A DNA stretch of 47,055 nt from Caulobacter segnis. Its GTDB lineage: Bacteria; Pseudomonadota; Alphaproteobacteria; Caulobacterales; Caulobacteraceae. Shown piece by piece: positions 39,199 to 47,055 of this stretch. The DNA lies in assembly GCF_003243465.1 (NCBI RefSeq), contig NZ_QFQZ01000033.1, forward strand, positions 1 through 47,055, in the 5' to 3' direction. How positions within the stretch are numbered: the first letter of the stretch is position 1; the number at the start of each line of letters is the position of its first letter. The translations under genes and the position numbers were made by a program. The notes below the pieces were generated by a model. The model ran no database searches. It was not told the origin of the DNA and was given only the letters and a program-made list of their open reading frames with translations.

Positions 39199-41508
39199 AT
39201 GACTTCGTATGACCTGATCCTCGCGGCCACGGCCGGGGCGGTTTGCCTCGCGCTTTGCGTCGCCCTGTGGGCGTTCGGCCAGCGGCGGGGTTTCGAGGCG
39301 CGGATCGCGGCGCTGAAGGCGCGGCTGGCGCTGCAGGGCGCCGACGCCGAGGCGCCCGCCTGGATCGAGGCCTTCGACTCCGCCGTCATCGCCGTCGAGA
39401 GCGGCCGCGCCAGCCTGATGGCCGGGAGCGACGGGCTCGCCGCCTGCGCCCAGGTGTTGGGCGTCGCCGCCGACGTCCAGGCGGTGGTCGCCGCCCTGGG
39501 CGGCGCCGACCCCGACCACGCCCACAAGCTTTCGGCGCTGTTCGAGCGCGGGCAGCCCTGCGCCTTCGACGCGCGGGGGCAGGGCGGATGGGTGTCCGTC
39601 GAAGGGCGCGCCGCCGGGGCCATGGCCTGGCTGCGTCTCGCGCCGGTCAGCGGCCATGACGCGGGCCTGCCGTCGGCGACCCGCTTCGCCGCCTTCGTTG
39701 ACAGCGTGGTCGAGCCCGCCTGGATCGCCGGGGCCGACGGCCAGGCGGTCTGGGGCAACACCGCCTTCGTCCGCGCCGTCGGGGCCAGCGGCGCCTCGGC
39801 GCCGGCCCTGCTGGGCAAGAGCTTCGACCGCGCCGTCGACGCCATGGTCGTCGAGGCCGCCGGGAAGGGCGAGCGCAAGGAAGCGATCCGCTGGGTCAAT
39901 CTGGAGGGCCGCCGTCGCGCCTTCCGCCTGTCGGCCCAGCCGCTGGAAGGCGGCGGGGTCGGCGTCTTCTGCGCCGACGTCACCGAGATCGAGGACGTCC
40001 GCGACGCCTTCAAGAAGCACGTCGAGGCCCACGACGAGACCCTGAACCACATCGCCGAGGCCGTGGCGATCTTCAGCGCCACCCGGCGCCTGTCGTTCCA
40101 CAACACCGCCTTCGCCGAGCTGTGGGGCCTGGAGCCGGCCTGGCTGGCCGACCGTCCGACCCACGGCGAAATCCTCGACCGCCTGCGCCAGCGCCGCCGC
40201 CTGCCCGAGACGATCGACTACGCGGGCTGGAAGGCCGCCGAGCTGGCCCGCTACGAGAGCCTGGGTCCCCAGGCGGACGACCTCTGGCACCTGCCCGACG
40301 GGCGGACGCTGAAGGTCGTGCGCCAACCGCACCCGCTGGGCGGCATGCTGCTGATCTATTCCGACATCACCGGCGAGCTGCGCCTGAAGGCCCAGTACAA
40401 CGCTCTGATCCAGGTGCAGCAGGCCACGCTGGACAAGCTGAACGACGCCGTCGCCGTGTTCGGTTCGGACGGCCGCCTGCGTCTGCACAACGAAGCCTTC
40501 GAGACCTTCTGGAACGTCACGCCGCACGCCCTGGAGGCGGCCGGCGACTTCGAGGGCGTCGTCGAGCTGTGCGTGCCGCGCCTGCACGACCTGGCCTTCT
40601 GGCGCGATCTGAAGGGCCGGGTGGCCGATCCCGATCCGCAGATGCGCGCCCCGACCTCGGGCGAGGTGCGCACCTCGGACGACCGCATCGTCGTCTATCA
40701 GAGCCGGCCGCTGCCGGACGGCGCGACCCTGATCGCCTTCGCCGACGTCACCGACACCCGCGACCTGCAGAGCGCGCTCGCCGACCGTTCGGCCGCGCTG
40801 GACGAGGCCGAGCGCCTGAAGCGCGACTTCGTCGGCAATGTCTCGTACGAGCTGCGCACGCCGCTGACGACGATCATCGGCTATTCGGAACTGCTGGAGC
40901 GGGCCGACGGCCTGTCGGAGCGTGGCCGCAACCACGTCGCCGCCGTTCGCGCCGCCGCCACCCAGCTGGCCCGCTCGATCGACGACGTGCTGGACATGGC
41001 CCAGATCGACGCCGGCGAGATGGCGCTGGAGATCCAGGACATCCGCGTGTCGGACCTCCTGATGAACGCCCAGGAGCGCGCCCTGAAGGACGCCCAGCTG
41101 GGCGCGGTGACCCTGGCCGTCGAGTGCGAGGAGGACGTCGGCCTGATCCGCGGCGACGGCAAGCGCCTGGCCCAGACGCTCGACCATCTGGTCGAGAACG
41201 CCCTGCGCCAGACGCCGCCCGGCGGCCGCGTGACCCTGTCGGCCCGCCGGGCCCTGGGCGAGGTGCGGCTGGATGTCTCGGACACCGGCCGCGGTGTGCC
41301 CTTCCACGTCCAGGCCCACATCTTCGACCGCTTCGTCGGCCGCGATCGCGGCGGCCCGGGCCTGGGGCTGGCCTTGGTCAAGGCGCTGGTCGAGCTGCAC
41401 GGCGGCTGGGTGGCGCTGGAGAGCGAGCCGGGCGCCGGCTCGACCTTCACCTGCCACCTGCCCGAGAAGCAGCAGCCGGGCGCCGCCCAGCCGGAGCTGG
41501 GCTTCTAG
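39199..41508 (+). CDS. divL: Cell-cycle tyrosine-kinase-like regulator DivL
   Basis: 769 residues, the exact length of Caulobacter DivL. N-terminal membrane helix (4-27), several PAS domains, then DHp with VSYELRTPLTTIIGYSELL, where Tyr550 replaces the usual His, and an ATPase domain (ENALRQTPPGG, DTGRGVP, GGPGLGLALVKALVELHGG). DivL reads the phosphorylation state of DivK and controls CckA and thereby CtrA at the new cell pole. The ATG at 39199 has no strong ribosome site. Two GANTC sites lie upstream. ahcY follows by 97 nt on the same strand. Confidence 0.95.
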   Translation: MTSYDLILAATAGAVCLALCVALWAFGQRRGFEARIAALKARLALQGADAEAPAWIEAFDSAVIAVESGRASLMAGSDGLAACAQVLGVAADVQAVVAALGGADPDHAHKLSALFERGQPCAFDARGQGGWVSVEGRAAGAMAWLRLAPVSGHDAGLPSATRFAAFVDSVVEPAWIAGADGQAVWGNTAFVRAVGASGASAPALLGKSFDRAVDAMVVEAAGKGERKEAIRWVNLEGRRRAFRLSAQPLEGGGVGVFCADVTEIEDVRDAFKKHVEAHDETLNHIAEAVAIFSATRRLSFHNTAFAELWGLEPAWLADRPTHGEILDRLRQRRRLPETIDYAGWKAAELARYESLGPQADDLWHLPDGRTLKVVRQPHPLGGMLLIYSDITGELRLKAQYNALIQVQQATLDKLNDAVAVFGSDGRLRLHNEAFETFWNVTPHALEAAGDFEGVVELCVPRLHDLAFWRDLKGRVADPDPQMRAPTSGEVRTSDDRIVVYQSRPLPDGATLIAFADVTDTRDLQSALADRSAALDEAERLKRDFVGNVSYELRTPLTTIIGYSELLERADGLSERGRNHVAAVRAAATQLARSIDDVLDMAQIDAGEMALEIQDIRVSDLLMNAQERALKDAQLGAVTLAVECEEDVGLIRGDGKRLAQTLDHLVENALRQTPPGGRVTLSARRALGEVRLDVSDTGRGVPFHVQAHIFDRFVGRDRGGPGLGLALVKALVELHGGWVALESEPGAGSTFTCHLPEKQQPGAAQPELGF

Positions 41509-41515
41509 GTTCTCG

Positions 41516-41541
41516 AACGCATAAGGATATCTTTATGCGTT
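41516..41541. promoter_or_regulatory. SahR-like palindromic operator before ahcY
   Basis: A 26-bp palindrome with one mismatched pair: left arm AACGCATAAGGAT, right arm ATCTTTATGCGTT. SahR, an ArsR-type repressor of the SAM/SAH cycle in Proteobacteria, recognises sites of the ATAAAGATATCTTTAT kind as far as I recall. It abuts the -35 hexamer of the ahcY promoter. Confidence 0.7.
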
Positions 41542-41543
41542 AA

Positions 41544-41572
41544 TTGCTCGGAAGGGCTCGGCGGGGTATAAC
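41544..41572 (+). promoter_or_regulatory. Promoter of ahcY
   Basis: TTGCTC (41544-41549), 17 bp, TATAAC (41567-41572): a good sigma-70-type promoter, giving an expected transcript start near 41579 and a leader of about 27 nt with AGGAG (41595-41599) before GTG 41606. Confidence 0.65.
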
Positions 41573-41605
41573 CCGCGGCAAGACCCCATCCCGCAGGAGC
41601 CGCAC

Positions 41606-42997
<1,392 letters not shown>

Positions 42998-43021
42998 GCC
43001 GATCAATCTTAGCTCTACGGA

Positions 43022-43057
43022 GGGCCCGTCGCGCGAGCGGCGGGCTCTTCTGCTTTT
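43022..43057 (+). terminator. Terminator of ahcY
   Basis: GGGCCCGTCGC and GCGGCGGGCTC pair over 11 bp (two G-U) around GCGA, followed by TTCTGCTTTT; about 25 nt after the ahcY stop. Confidence 0.85.
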
Positions 43058-43100
43058 CGACGCCTGTTCAACCCCGCAAGGCTCGGCTAATCGCTAGGTC

Positions 43101-43949
43101 ATGCCGCTCGCCTTGATCCTCTCCAGCCACGTCGCCGGCAGCCAGGTCGGCGCGACCGCCCAGGCCGCCGCGCTGGCGCCGTTCGCGATCGACGCCATGG
43201 TCGTCCCCACGGTCCTGTTCGGCCGCCATCCCGGCTGGGGCGCGCCCGGCGGCGCGGCGACGCCGATCGAGATCTTCGAGGGCATGCTGCAAGGGATCGC
43301 GGCCAACGGCCTGTTCGGCCTGACCGACCTCGTCATCACCGGCTATTTCGCCAGCCCCGCCCAGGTCGAGGCCGCCGCCCGCGCCATCGACGCCGTGCGC
43401 GCCGCGAAGCGCGCCGGCGCCTTCGCCCCGGCGCCGACCGTGATCGTCGACCCGACCGTGGGCGACGAGGGCAAGGGGCTCTATGTCGCCGCCGAGACCG
43501 CCGAGGCGGTCCGCCAGTTGCTGGTTCCCCGCGCCGACCTCGTGGCCTGCAACGCCTGGGAGCTGCAGTGGCTGACGGACGCCGACGCCCGCGAACCCGC
43601 CGCCGCCCTGCGCGCCGCGCGGCAGCTGGGCAAGCCGGTTCTCGTTTCCTCGGTGCGCCGCGGCGATGAGATCGGCGCGGTGCTGGCCACGACCGACGAG
43701 GCCTGGCTGGCCCTGCACGCCGAGATCGACACCGCGCCGAACGGAACCGGCGACCTGCTGACCGCGCTCTACGCGGCGGCGGTGGTCGAAGGCCAAACCC
43801 TGTCGCACGGCCTGGCCCGCGCGGTCGGCGGCGTCGCCGAGACCGTCTCGGCCGCCAAGCTGTGGAACGCGCCCGAGCTGCCGATCGTGGCGATGGGCGC
43901 GCGCCTCAAGCAGACCTCTCCTTCTGTCCGCATCGAACGGCTGGCTTAA
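43101..43949 (+). CDS. pdxY: Pyridoxal kinase
   Basis: A 282-residue ribokinase-like pyridoxal kinase. ILSSHVAGSQVGATAQ at the N-terminus, FGRHPGW, the DPTVGDEGKGLYV segment that binds Mg-ATP, NAWELQWLTD and the catalytic APNGTGDLLTAL (Asp base). It phosphorylates pyridoxal to PLP. PdxY and PdxK types cannot be separated by eye. The serine hydrolase gene starts 3 nt after its stop, indicating one transcript. Confidence 0.9.
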   Translation: MPLALILSSHVAGSQVGATAQAAALAPFAIDAMVVPTVLFGRHPGWGAPGGAATPIEIFEGMLQGIAANGLFGLTDLVITGYFASPAQVEAAARAIDAVRAAKRAGAFAPAPTVIVDPTVGDEGKGLYVAAETAEAVRQLLVPRADLVACNAWELQWLTDADAREPAAALRAARQLGKPVLVSSVRRGDEIGAVLATTDEAWLALHAEIDTAPNGTGDLLTALYAAAVVEGQTLSHGLARAVGGVAETVSAAKLWNAPELPIVAMGARLKQTSPSVRIERLA

Positions 43950-43952
43950 GAC

Positions 43953-45077
43953 ATGACCGACATCACCGGCCTCTGCCCCGACCGCTTCGCCCGCGTCCGC
44001 GACGTCTTCGAGGCCAACTTCCAGGATGGCGGCGAGCTGGGCGCGCGTTTCGCCTTCGCCATCGACGGCGAGATCGTCGTCGACCTGATGGGCGGCTACG
44101 CCGACCGCAAGCGCGAGGTCGCGTTCGGCCCCGACACCCTGACGGCGCTGTTCTCGACCACCAAGGCCGTGGCGGCGCTGATGGTCGCGCGGCTCGTGGA
44201 CGAGGGGCGGCTGGCCTACGACCAGCGCGTCGCCGATGTCTGGCCGGAGTTCGCCCAGAACGGCAAGCAGGACGTCACCATCGAGCAGGCCCTGTCGCAC
44301 CAGGCGGGCCTGTCCGGCTTCCCGGACGAGACCGATCCGGCCATCTGGTTCGACTGGGACGCCACCTGCGCCAAGCTGGCGGCCATGGCCCCCCTGTTCC
44401 CGATCGGCTCGGCCAGCGGCTATCACCCGGTGACCTACGGCTATCTGGCCGGCGAAATCTTCCGCCGCGTCGACGGCCGCACGATGGGGACGGCGCTGCG
44501 CGAGGACATCTGCGTCCCGCTGGGCCTCGACCTGTGGATCGGCCTGCCCGACAGCGAGCACGACCGTGTCGCCGACCTGATGCGACCGACGGCCATGCCG
44601 CAGTTTGGCGAGATCAACGCCGCCGTGACCGCCGCCTTCTTCAAGCCCTGGTCGTCGCCGGGCGGCAAGGGCGCGGCCGAGTGGCGGCGGGTCGAGATCC
44701 CCTCGGCCAACGGCCACGCCACCGCGCCCGCCCTGGCGCGGCTGATGGGCGCCCTGGCCAGCGGCGGGACCCTGGACGGCCGCTCGCTGATCACGCCCGC
44801 CGGGATCAAGGCCGCCACCGCCGAGCGCATCCGGGGCCGGGACCTCGTCCTGCCCTACGAGATCAGCTGGGGCGCGGGCTTCATGCGCAATGAGCCGAAC
44901 ATGTTCTACGGCCCGACCGGCGAGGCGTTCGGCCATTCCGGCTGGGGTGGTTCGTGCGCCTTCGCCGATCCGACTCGGGGCGTCTCGGGGGCCTATGTGA
45001 TGAACAAGCAGGGCAATGCGCTGATCGGCGACCCGCGCGCGGTTCGGTTGATCGAAGCGGCCTACGCGAGCCTATAG
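43953..45077 (+). CDS. Class C beta-lactamase-like serine hydrolase
   Basis: 374 residues of the beta-lactamase/EstB family. Catalytic Ser-x-x-Lys is FSTTKAVAAL, the Tyr motif is GYHPVTYGYLAGEI and the third motif is FGHSGWGGSCAF (HSG in place of KTG), the form typical of EstB-type esterases rather than true beta-lactamases. There is no signal peptide, so the enzyme is probably cytoplasmic. The substrate is unknown. It is coupled to pdxY (3-nt gap). Confidence 0.88.
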   Translation: MTDITGLCPDRFARVRDVFEANFQDGGELGARFAFAIDGEIVVDLMGGYADRKREVAFGPDTLTALFSTTKAVAALMVARLVDEGRLAYDQRVADVWPEFAQNGKQDVTIEQALSHQAGLSGFPDETDPAIWFDWDATCAKLAAMAPLFPIGSASGYHPVTYGYLAGEIFRRVDGRTMGTALREDICVPLGLDLWIGLPDSEHDRVADLMRPTAMPQFGEINAAVTAAFFKPWSSPGGKGAAEWRRVEIPSANGHATAPALARLMGALASGGTLDGRSLITPAGIKAATAERIRGRDLVLPYEISWGAGFMRNEPNMFYGPTGEAFGHSGWGGSCAFADPTRGVSGAYVMNKQGNALIGDPRAVRLIEAAYASL

Positions 45078-45096
45078 GATCTCCAGTCTCCCCGAT

Positions 45097-45195
45097 CTCC
45101 CCGGCGAAAGCCGGGGCCCAGGTTCAGCCGTGGCCTTCAGACTCTCTTGGCGCTTTCGAGCCTTATGATCTGGGCCCCGGCATTCGCCGGGGAAG
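45097..45195. repeat. REPIN-like palindromic doublet (family B, copy 3)
   Basis: Left arm CTCCCCGGCGAAAGCCGGGG (slightly altered from copies 1 and 2) and the right arm 45168-45195, identical to the consensus CCCCGGCATTCGCCGGGGAAG. The spacer is shorter (about 45 nt) and unrelated. It lies in the 146-nt gap between the serine hydrolase and the barrel gene, ending about 29 nt before the next ATG. Confidence 0.85.
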
Positions 45196-45223
45196 TCGGG
45201 TTGGTGAGTTCGGGAAACTTCGG

Positions 45224-46018
45224 ATGACACGCGCTCTCGCTATCGCCATCGGGCTCCTTGCTATCGCCGGCGCCGCCCGCGCGGAGGAGCGAGAGTTCTG
45301 CGTCGATCGTCCGGGCAAGGGCTCGCCGCCCTGCGTGCTCGACAAGGGCCGCTTCCAGGTCGAGATCGGCGGCGCGGACGCGGCCTTCACGCGGGGCGGC
45401 GGCGTTTCGATCGACGACGTCTCGTACGGCGCGCTGGAGCTGCGCCTGGGTCTGGCCTCGACGCTCGAGGGGCAGATGAGCTGGACGCCGCGCGAGCGCG
45501 TGCGCACCCGCGATCACGGTTCTGCCTCGACCGTTTCGGGCGCGGGCGATCTGACGTTCGGCCTTCTCCAGTCTCTCAAGAACCCCGACGGCGATGGCCT
45601 CGCGATCGCGGTCGGCGCGTCGGTCACCGCGCCGACGGGCGCGAAGGGGATCAGCGACGGCAAGTGGCAGGGCGGGTTGATCGCGCCGGTCTCGGTCCCG
45701 CTATCCGCCGACTGGTCGCTCAGCCTGACGCCGCAGGTCGCCGCGCGGCCCAACGAGTCCGGCGACGGACGCCACGCCGGCTACGCCCTGGCCGCCGGCG
45801 TCGACCGCGCGGTGGGCCCGGTGAACCTGGGCGTCGAGCTCTGGGTCGACGTCGACGACGATCCGGCTGGGCGTGTCACCCAGGCCAGTTTCGACCTCAG
45901 CGCCGCCTGGACGCCCAAGACGCTGAAGGACGTCCAGTTCGATGTCTCGGCCTATGTGGGCCTGAACCGCAAGACGCCCGACCTGGAGCTGGACTTCGGC
46001 TTCGCCCACCGCTTCTAG
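45224..46018 (+). CDS. Predicted outer-membrane beta-barrel protein
   Basis: 264 residues with a signal peptide (cleavage near ARA-EEREF). The mature protein alternates strands (FQVEIGGADAAF, LELRLGLASTLEGQMSW, LAIAVGASVTAPTG, LSLTPQVAARP, VNLGVELWVDV) and ends with a C-terminal Phe in DFGFAHRF, the beta-barrel assembly signal. It resembles the MetA-pathway phenol/transporter barrel family (PF13557-like). Its ribosome site is weak and may lie in the REPIN 3' flank. It converges with rarD on a shared CTAG. Confidence 0.8.
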   Translation: MTRALAIAIGLLAIAGAARAEEREFCVDRPGKGSPPCVLDKGRFQVEIGGADAAFTRGGGVSIDDVSYGALELRLGLASTLEGQMSWTPRERVRTRDHGSASTVSGAGDLTFGLLQSLKNPDGDGLAIAVGASVTAPTGAKGISDGKWQGGLIAPVSVPLSADWSLSLTPQVAARPNESGDGRHAGYALAAGVDRAVGPVNLGVELWVDVDDDPAGRVTQASFDLSAAWTPKTLKDVQFDVSAYVGLNRKTPDLELDFGFAHRF

Positions 46019-46926
46019 GCCGGCGCTAGGACCCGCGCCTTCCTCCAGGCGCCGTAGGCGAACACCGCCACGCCCAGCCAGATGAACACGAACGACAGCG
46101 CCCGCATCGGGGTGAAGGGCTCGCCCAGCGCCACACCGACCGCGAACTGCAGGGTAGGGGCGATGAACTGAAGGAAGCCCATCGCGCTCAGCGGCATCCG
46201 GCGCGCCGACCAGGCGAACAGGGCCAGCGGCACGACGGTCGCGGGCCCCGCCAGCAGCAACAGCGTGGTGACGCCCGCGCCCGCGCCCAGGTGGCCCGCG
46301 CCGGTCGACTGCAGATGCAGCACGTAGAGCAGGCCCGGGACCGCCAGGTAGGCGCACTCGATGAAGAGGCCGGTCTGGGCGTCGGCCTTCACCTGCTTTC
46401 GCAGGATGGCGTAGCAGCAGAAGCTGAGCGCCACGCCCAGTGAGATGACCGGCAGGTGTCCCAGGGCGGCGGTCTGGATGGCCACGCCGACGGCGGCCAG
46501 GCCGATGGCGATGGCGCCCTCGCGGCTGATCCGCTCGCGAAACAGCACCGCGCCCGCCGCCATGTTCATCAGCGGGTTGATATAATAGCCAAGGCTGGTC
46601 TCGATCACGTGCCCGGCGTTCACCGCGAAGACATAGATCGACCAGTTGACGAAGATGGCCAGGGTCGAAAGGGCCAGGACGAGCAGCGTCTTGGGTTGGC
46701 GCAGGACCGCCATCACCTGATGTCCCTGCCGCGCCAGCAGCACGATCAGCAGGGCCCATGGCACGGACCACAGGGTGCGATGGGCGATCATCTCCCAGGA
46801 GCCGACGCCCAGCCTGGACAGCAGGTGGAAGTAGAGCGGCAGGAAGCCCCACAGGGTGTAGCAGCCGACGCCGGCGATCAGGGCCGCGCGCCCTTCGTCT
46901 TTGGTCTCGTTCAGGCTCGCCGACAT
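46015..46926 (-). CDS. rarD: EamA-family transporter RarD
   Basis: 303 residues with ten predicted membrane helices in two EamA repeats. Typical RarD segments: GVGCYTLWGFLPLYFHLL near the start, HRTLWSVPWALLIVLL, SLGYYINPLMNMAAGAVLFRERIS, and FLQFIAPTLQFAVGVALGEPFT near the end. RarD is named for chloramphenicol sensitivity but the physiological substrate is unknown. Its ATG is at 46926. The intergenic region upstream contains the terminator of the next minus-strand gene, so rarD probably has its own promoter. Confidence 0.92.
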   Translation of the reverse strand: MSASLNETKDEGRAALIAGVGCYTLWGFLPLYFHLLSRLGVGSWEMIAHRTLWSVPWALLIVLLARQGHQVMAVLRQPKTLLVLALSTLAIFVNWSIYVFAVNAGHVIETSLGYYINPLMNMAAGAVLFRERISREGAIAIGLAAVGVAIQTAALGHLPVISLGVALSFCCYAILRKQVKADAQTGLFIECAYLAVPGLLYVLHLQSTGAGHLGAGAGVTTLLLLAGPATVVPLALFAWSARRMPLSAMGFLQFIAPTLQFAVGVALGEPFTPMRALSFVFIWLGVAVFAYGAWRKARVLAPA

Positions 46927-46962
46927 GGCGTCGTCACCCCAAAAGTCAGAATGGTAGGGTCG

Positions 46963-47001
46963 AAAATGAAAAAGGCTCCCGGGACGTCTGCCCCGGGAGC
47001 C
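46963..47001 (-). terminator. Strong terminator of the gene entering from the right
   Basis: Read on the minus strand, GGCTCCCGGG/CCCGGGAGCC forms a perfect 10-bp stem around GCAGACGT, followed by TTTTTCATTTT. It lies 33 nt after the partial gene's stop. Confidence 0.93.
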
Positions 47002-47034
47002 CTGATTTCCACCCGCTTGTTGCGGATCGGGATC

Positions 47035-47055
47035 TTAGGCGGGGGTCTTCTGCTT
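47035..47055 (-). CDS. C-terminal fragment of a truncated minus-strand gene
   Basis: Read on the minus strand, AAGCAGAAGACCCCCGCC-TAA encodes ...KQKTPA-stop at the window edge. The basic Lys-rich end would fit a small ribosomal or nucleic-acid-binding protein, but seven codons do not allow a call. The strong terminator just downstream supports the stop being real. Confidence 0.5.
   Translation of the reverse strand, partial: KQKTPA

Noticed and set aside
41516..41605. SAH or SAM riboswitch in the ahcY leader
   Set aside because: The predicted transcript start lies downstream of the palindrome, leaving a leader of about 27 nt, too short for a riboswitch; the palindrome is better read as a DNA operator.
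44954..45223. Extended N-terminus of the beta-barrel protein upstream of 45224
   Set aside because: The open frame crosses the REPIN-like repeat and overlaps the hydrolase gene; a clean signal peptide begins at 45224.

Overview
The window is GC-rich alphaproteobacterial chromosome and almost certainly Caulobacter. The strongest markers are a 769-residue DivL whose phosphoacceptor position, residue 550, is tyrosine in a YELRTPL box, and an overlapping flmA-flmB pair of the type used for flagellin glycosylation. Others are ChvI-ChvG beside a shortened HprK and a nitrogen-type PTS, a RegB/RegA/SenC redox locus, GANTC (CcrM) sites, and a GTTC-N7-GTTC SOS box before mmcB. It is core chromosome: there is no phage, insertion sequence, CRISPR array, tRNA or rRNA. 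Most unexplained DNA is intergenic palindromic repeat.

Layout. 1-3.6 kb: an inverted repeat pair, a secreted PRC-barrel protein, a small unknown gene, a SnoaL-like protein, a secreted alpha/beta hydrolase and an AraC-type regulator. 3.6-7.2 kb (minus strand): chvI, chvG, hprK, EIIA-Man and HPr in one tight block, an envelope-stress two-component system joined to a regulatory PTS. 7.3-11 kb: three genes of unknown role, one divergent from chvI. 11-13.8 kb: flmA-flmB and a small exported FliL-like protein. 14-18.7 kb: RNA modification (tadA, an RluB-type synthase, rsmD), two membrane proteins and a YjhX-like protein. 18.9-23 kb: an AsmA-like protein whose start codon is unclear, then HAD hydrolase, pterin dehydratase and SDR genes that share a TCAAAC-N4-GTTTGA operator. 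23-25.7 kb: regA, regB and senC. 25.8-33.6 kb: intracellular PHB depolymerase, a YgjP-like metalloprotein, a class A PBP, RecQ, a LEA/DUF883-like protein and MmcB. 33.7-38.9 kb: a second secreted hydrolase divergent from an OhrR-like MarR, two lipoproteins, a diiron ferritin-like protein and a sirtuin on either side of an FNR/FixK-type box, a SWIM protein and a zincin. 39-43 kb: divL and ahcY, the latter preceded by a long palindromic operator. 43-47 kb: pyridoxal kinase, a class C serine hydrolase, a beta-barrel protein and RarD.

How the genes fit together. Several units pair a regulator with its target: ChvGI with the PTS, RegBA with SenC, OhrR-like MarR with the hydrolase. Several operators can be read by eye. 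From memory, rhizobia keep chvI-chvG-hprK-EIIA-HPr next to ahcY and a DivL-like kinase. Here the two halves lie about 35 kb apart on opposite strands, which suggests an ancestral cluster was split.

The most interesting unexplained signals are the shared HAD/SDR operator, the FNR-like box between the diiron and sirtuin genes, repeats whose second hairpin changes sequence while keeping its pairing, REPIN-like doublets, and the AsmA gene with no ordinary start codon ahead of its membrane anchor.
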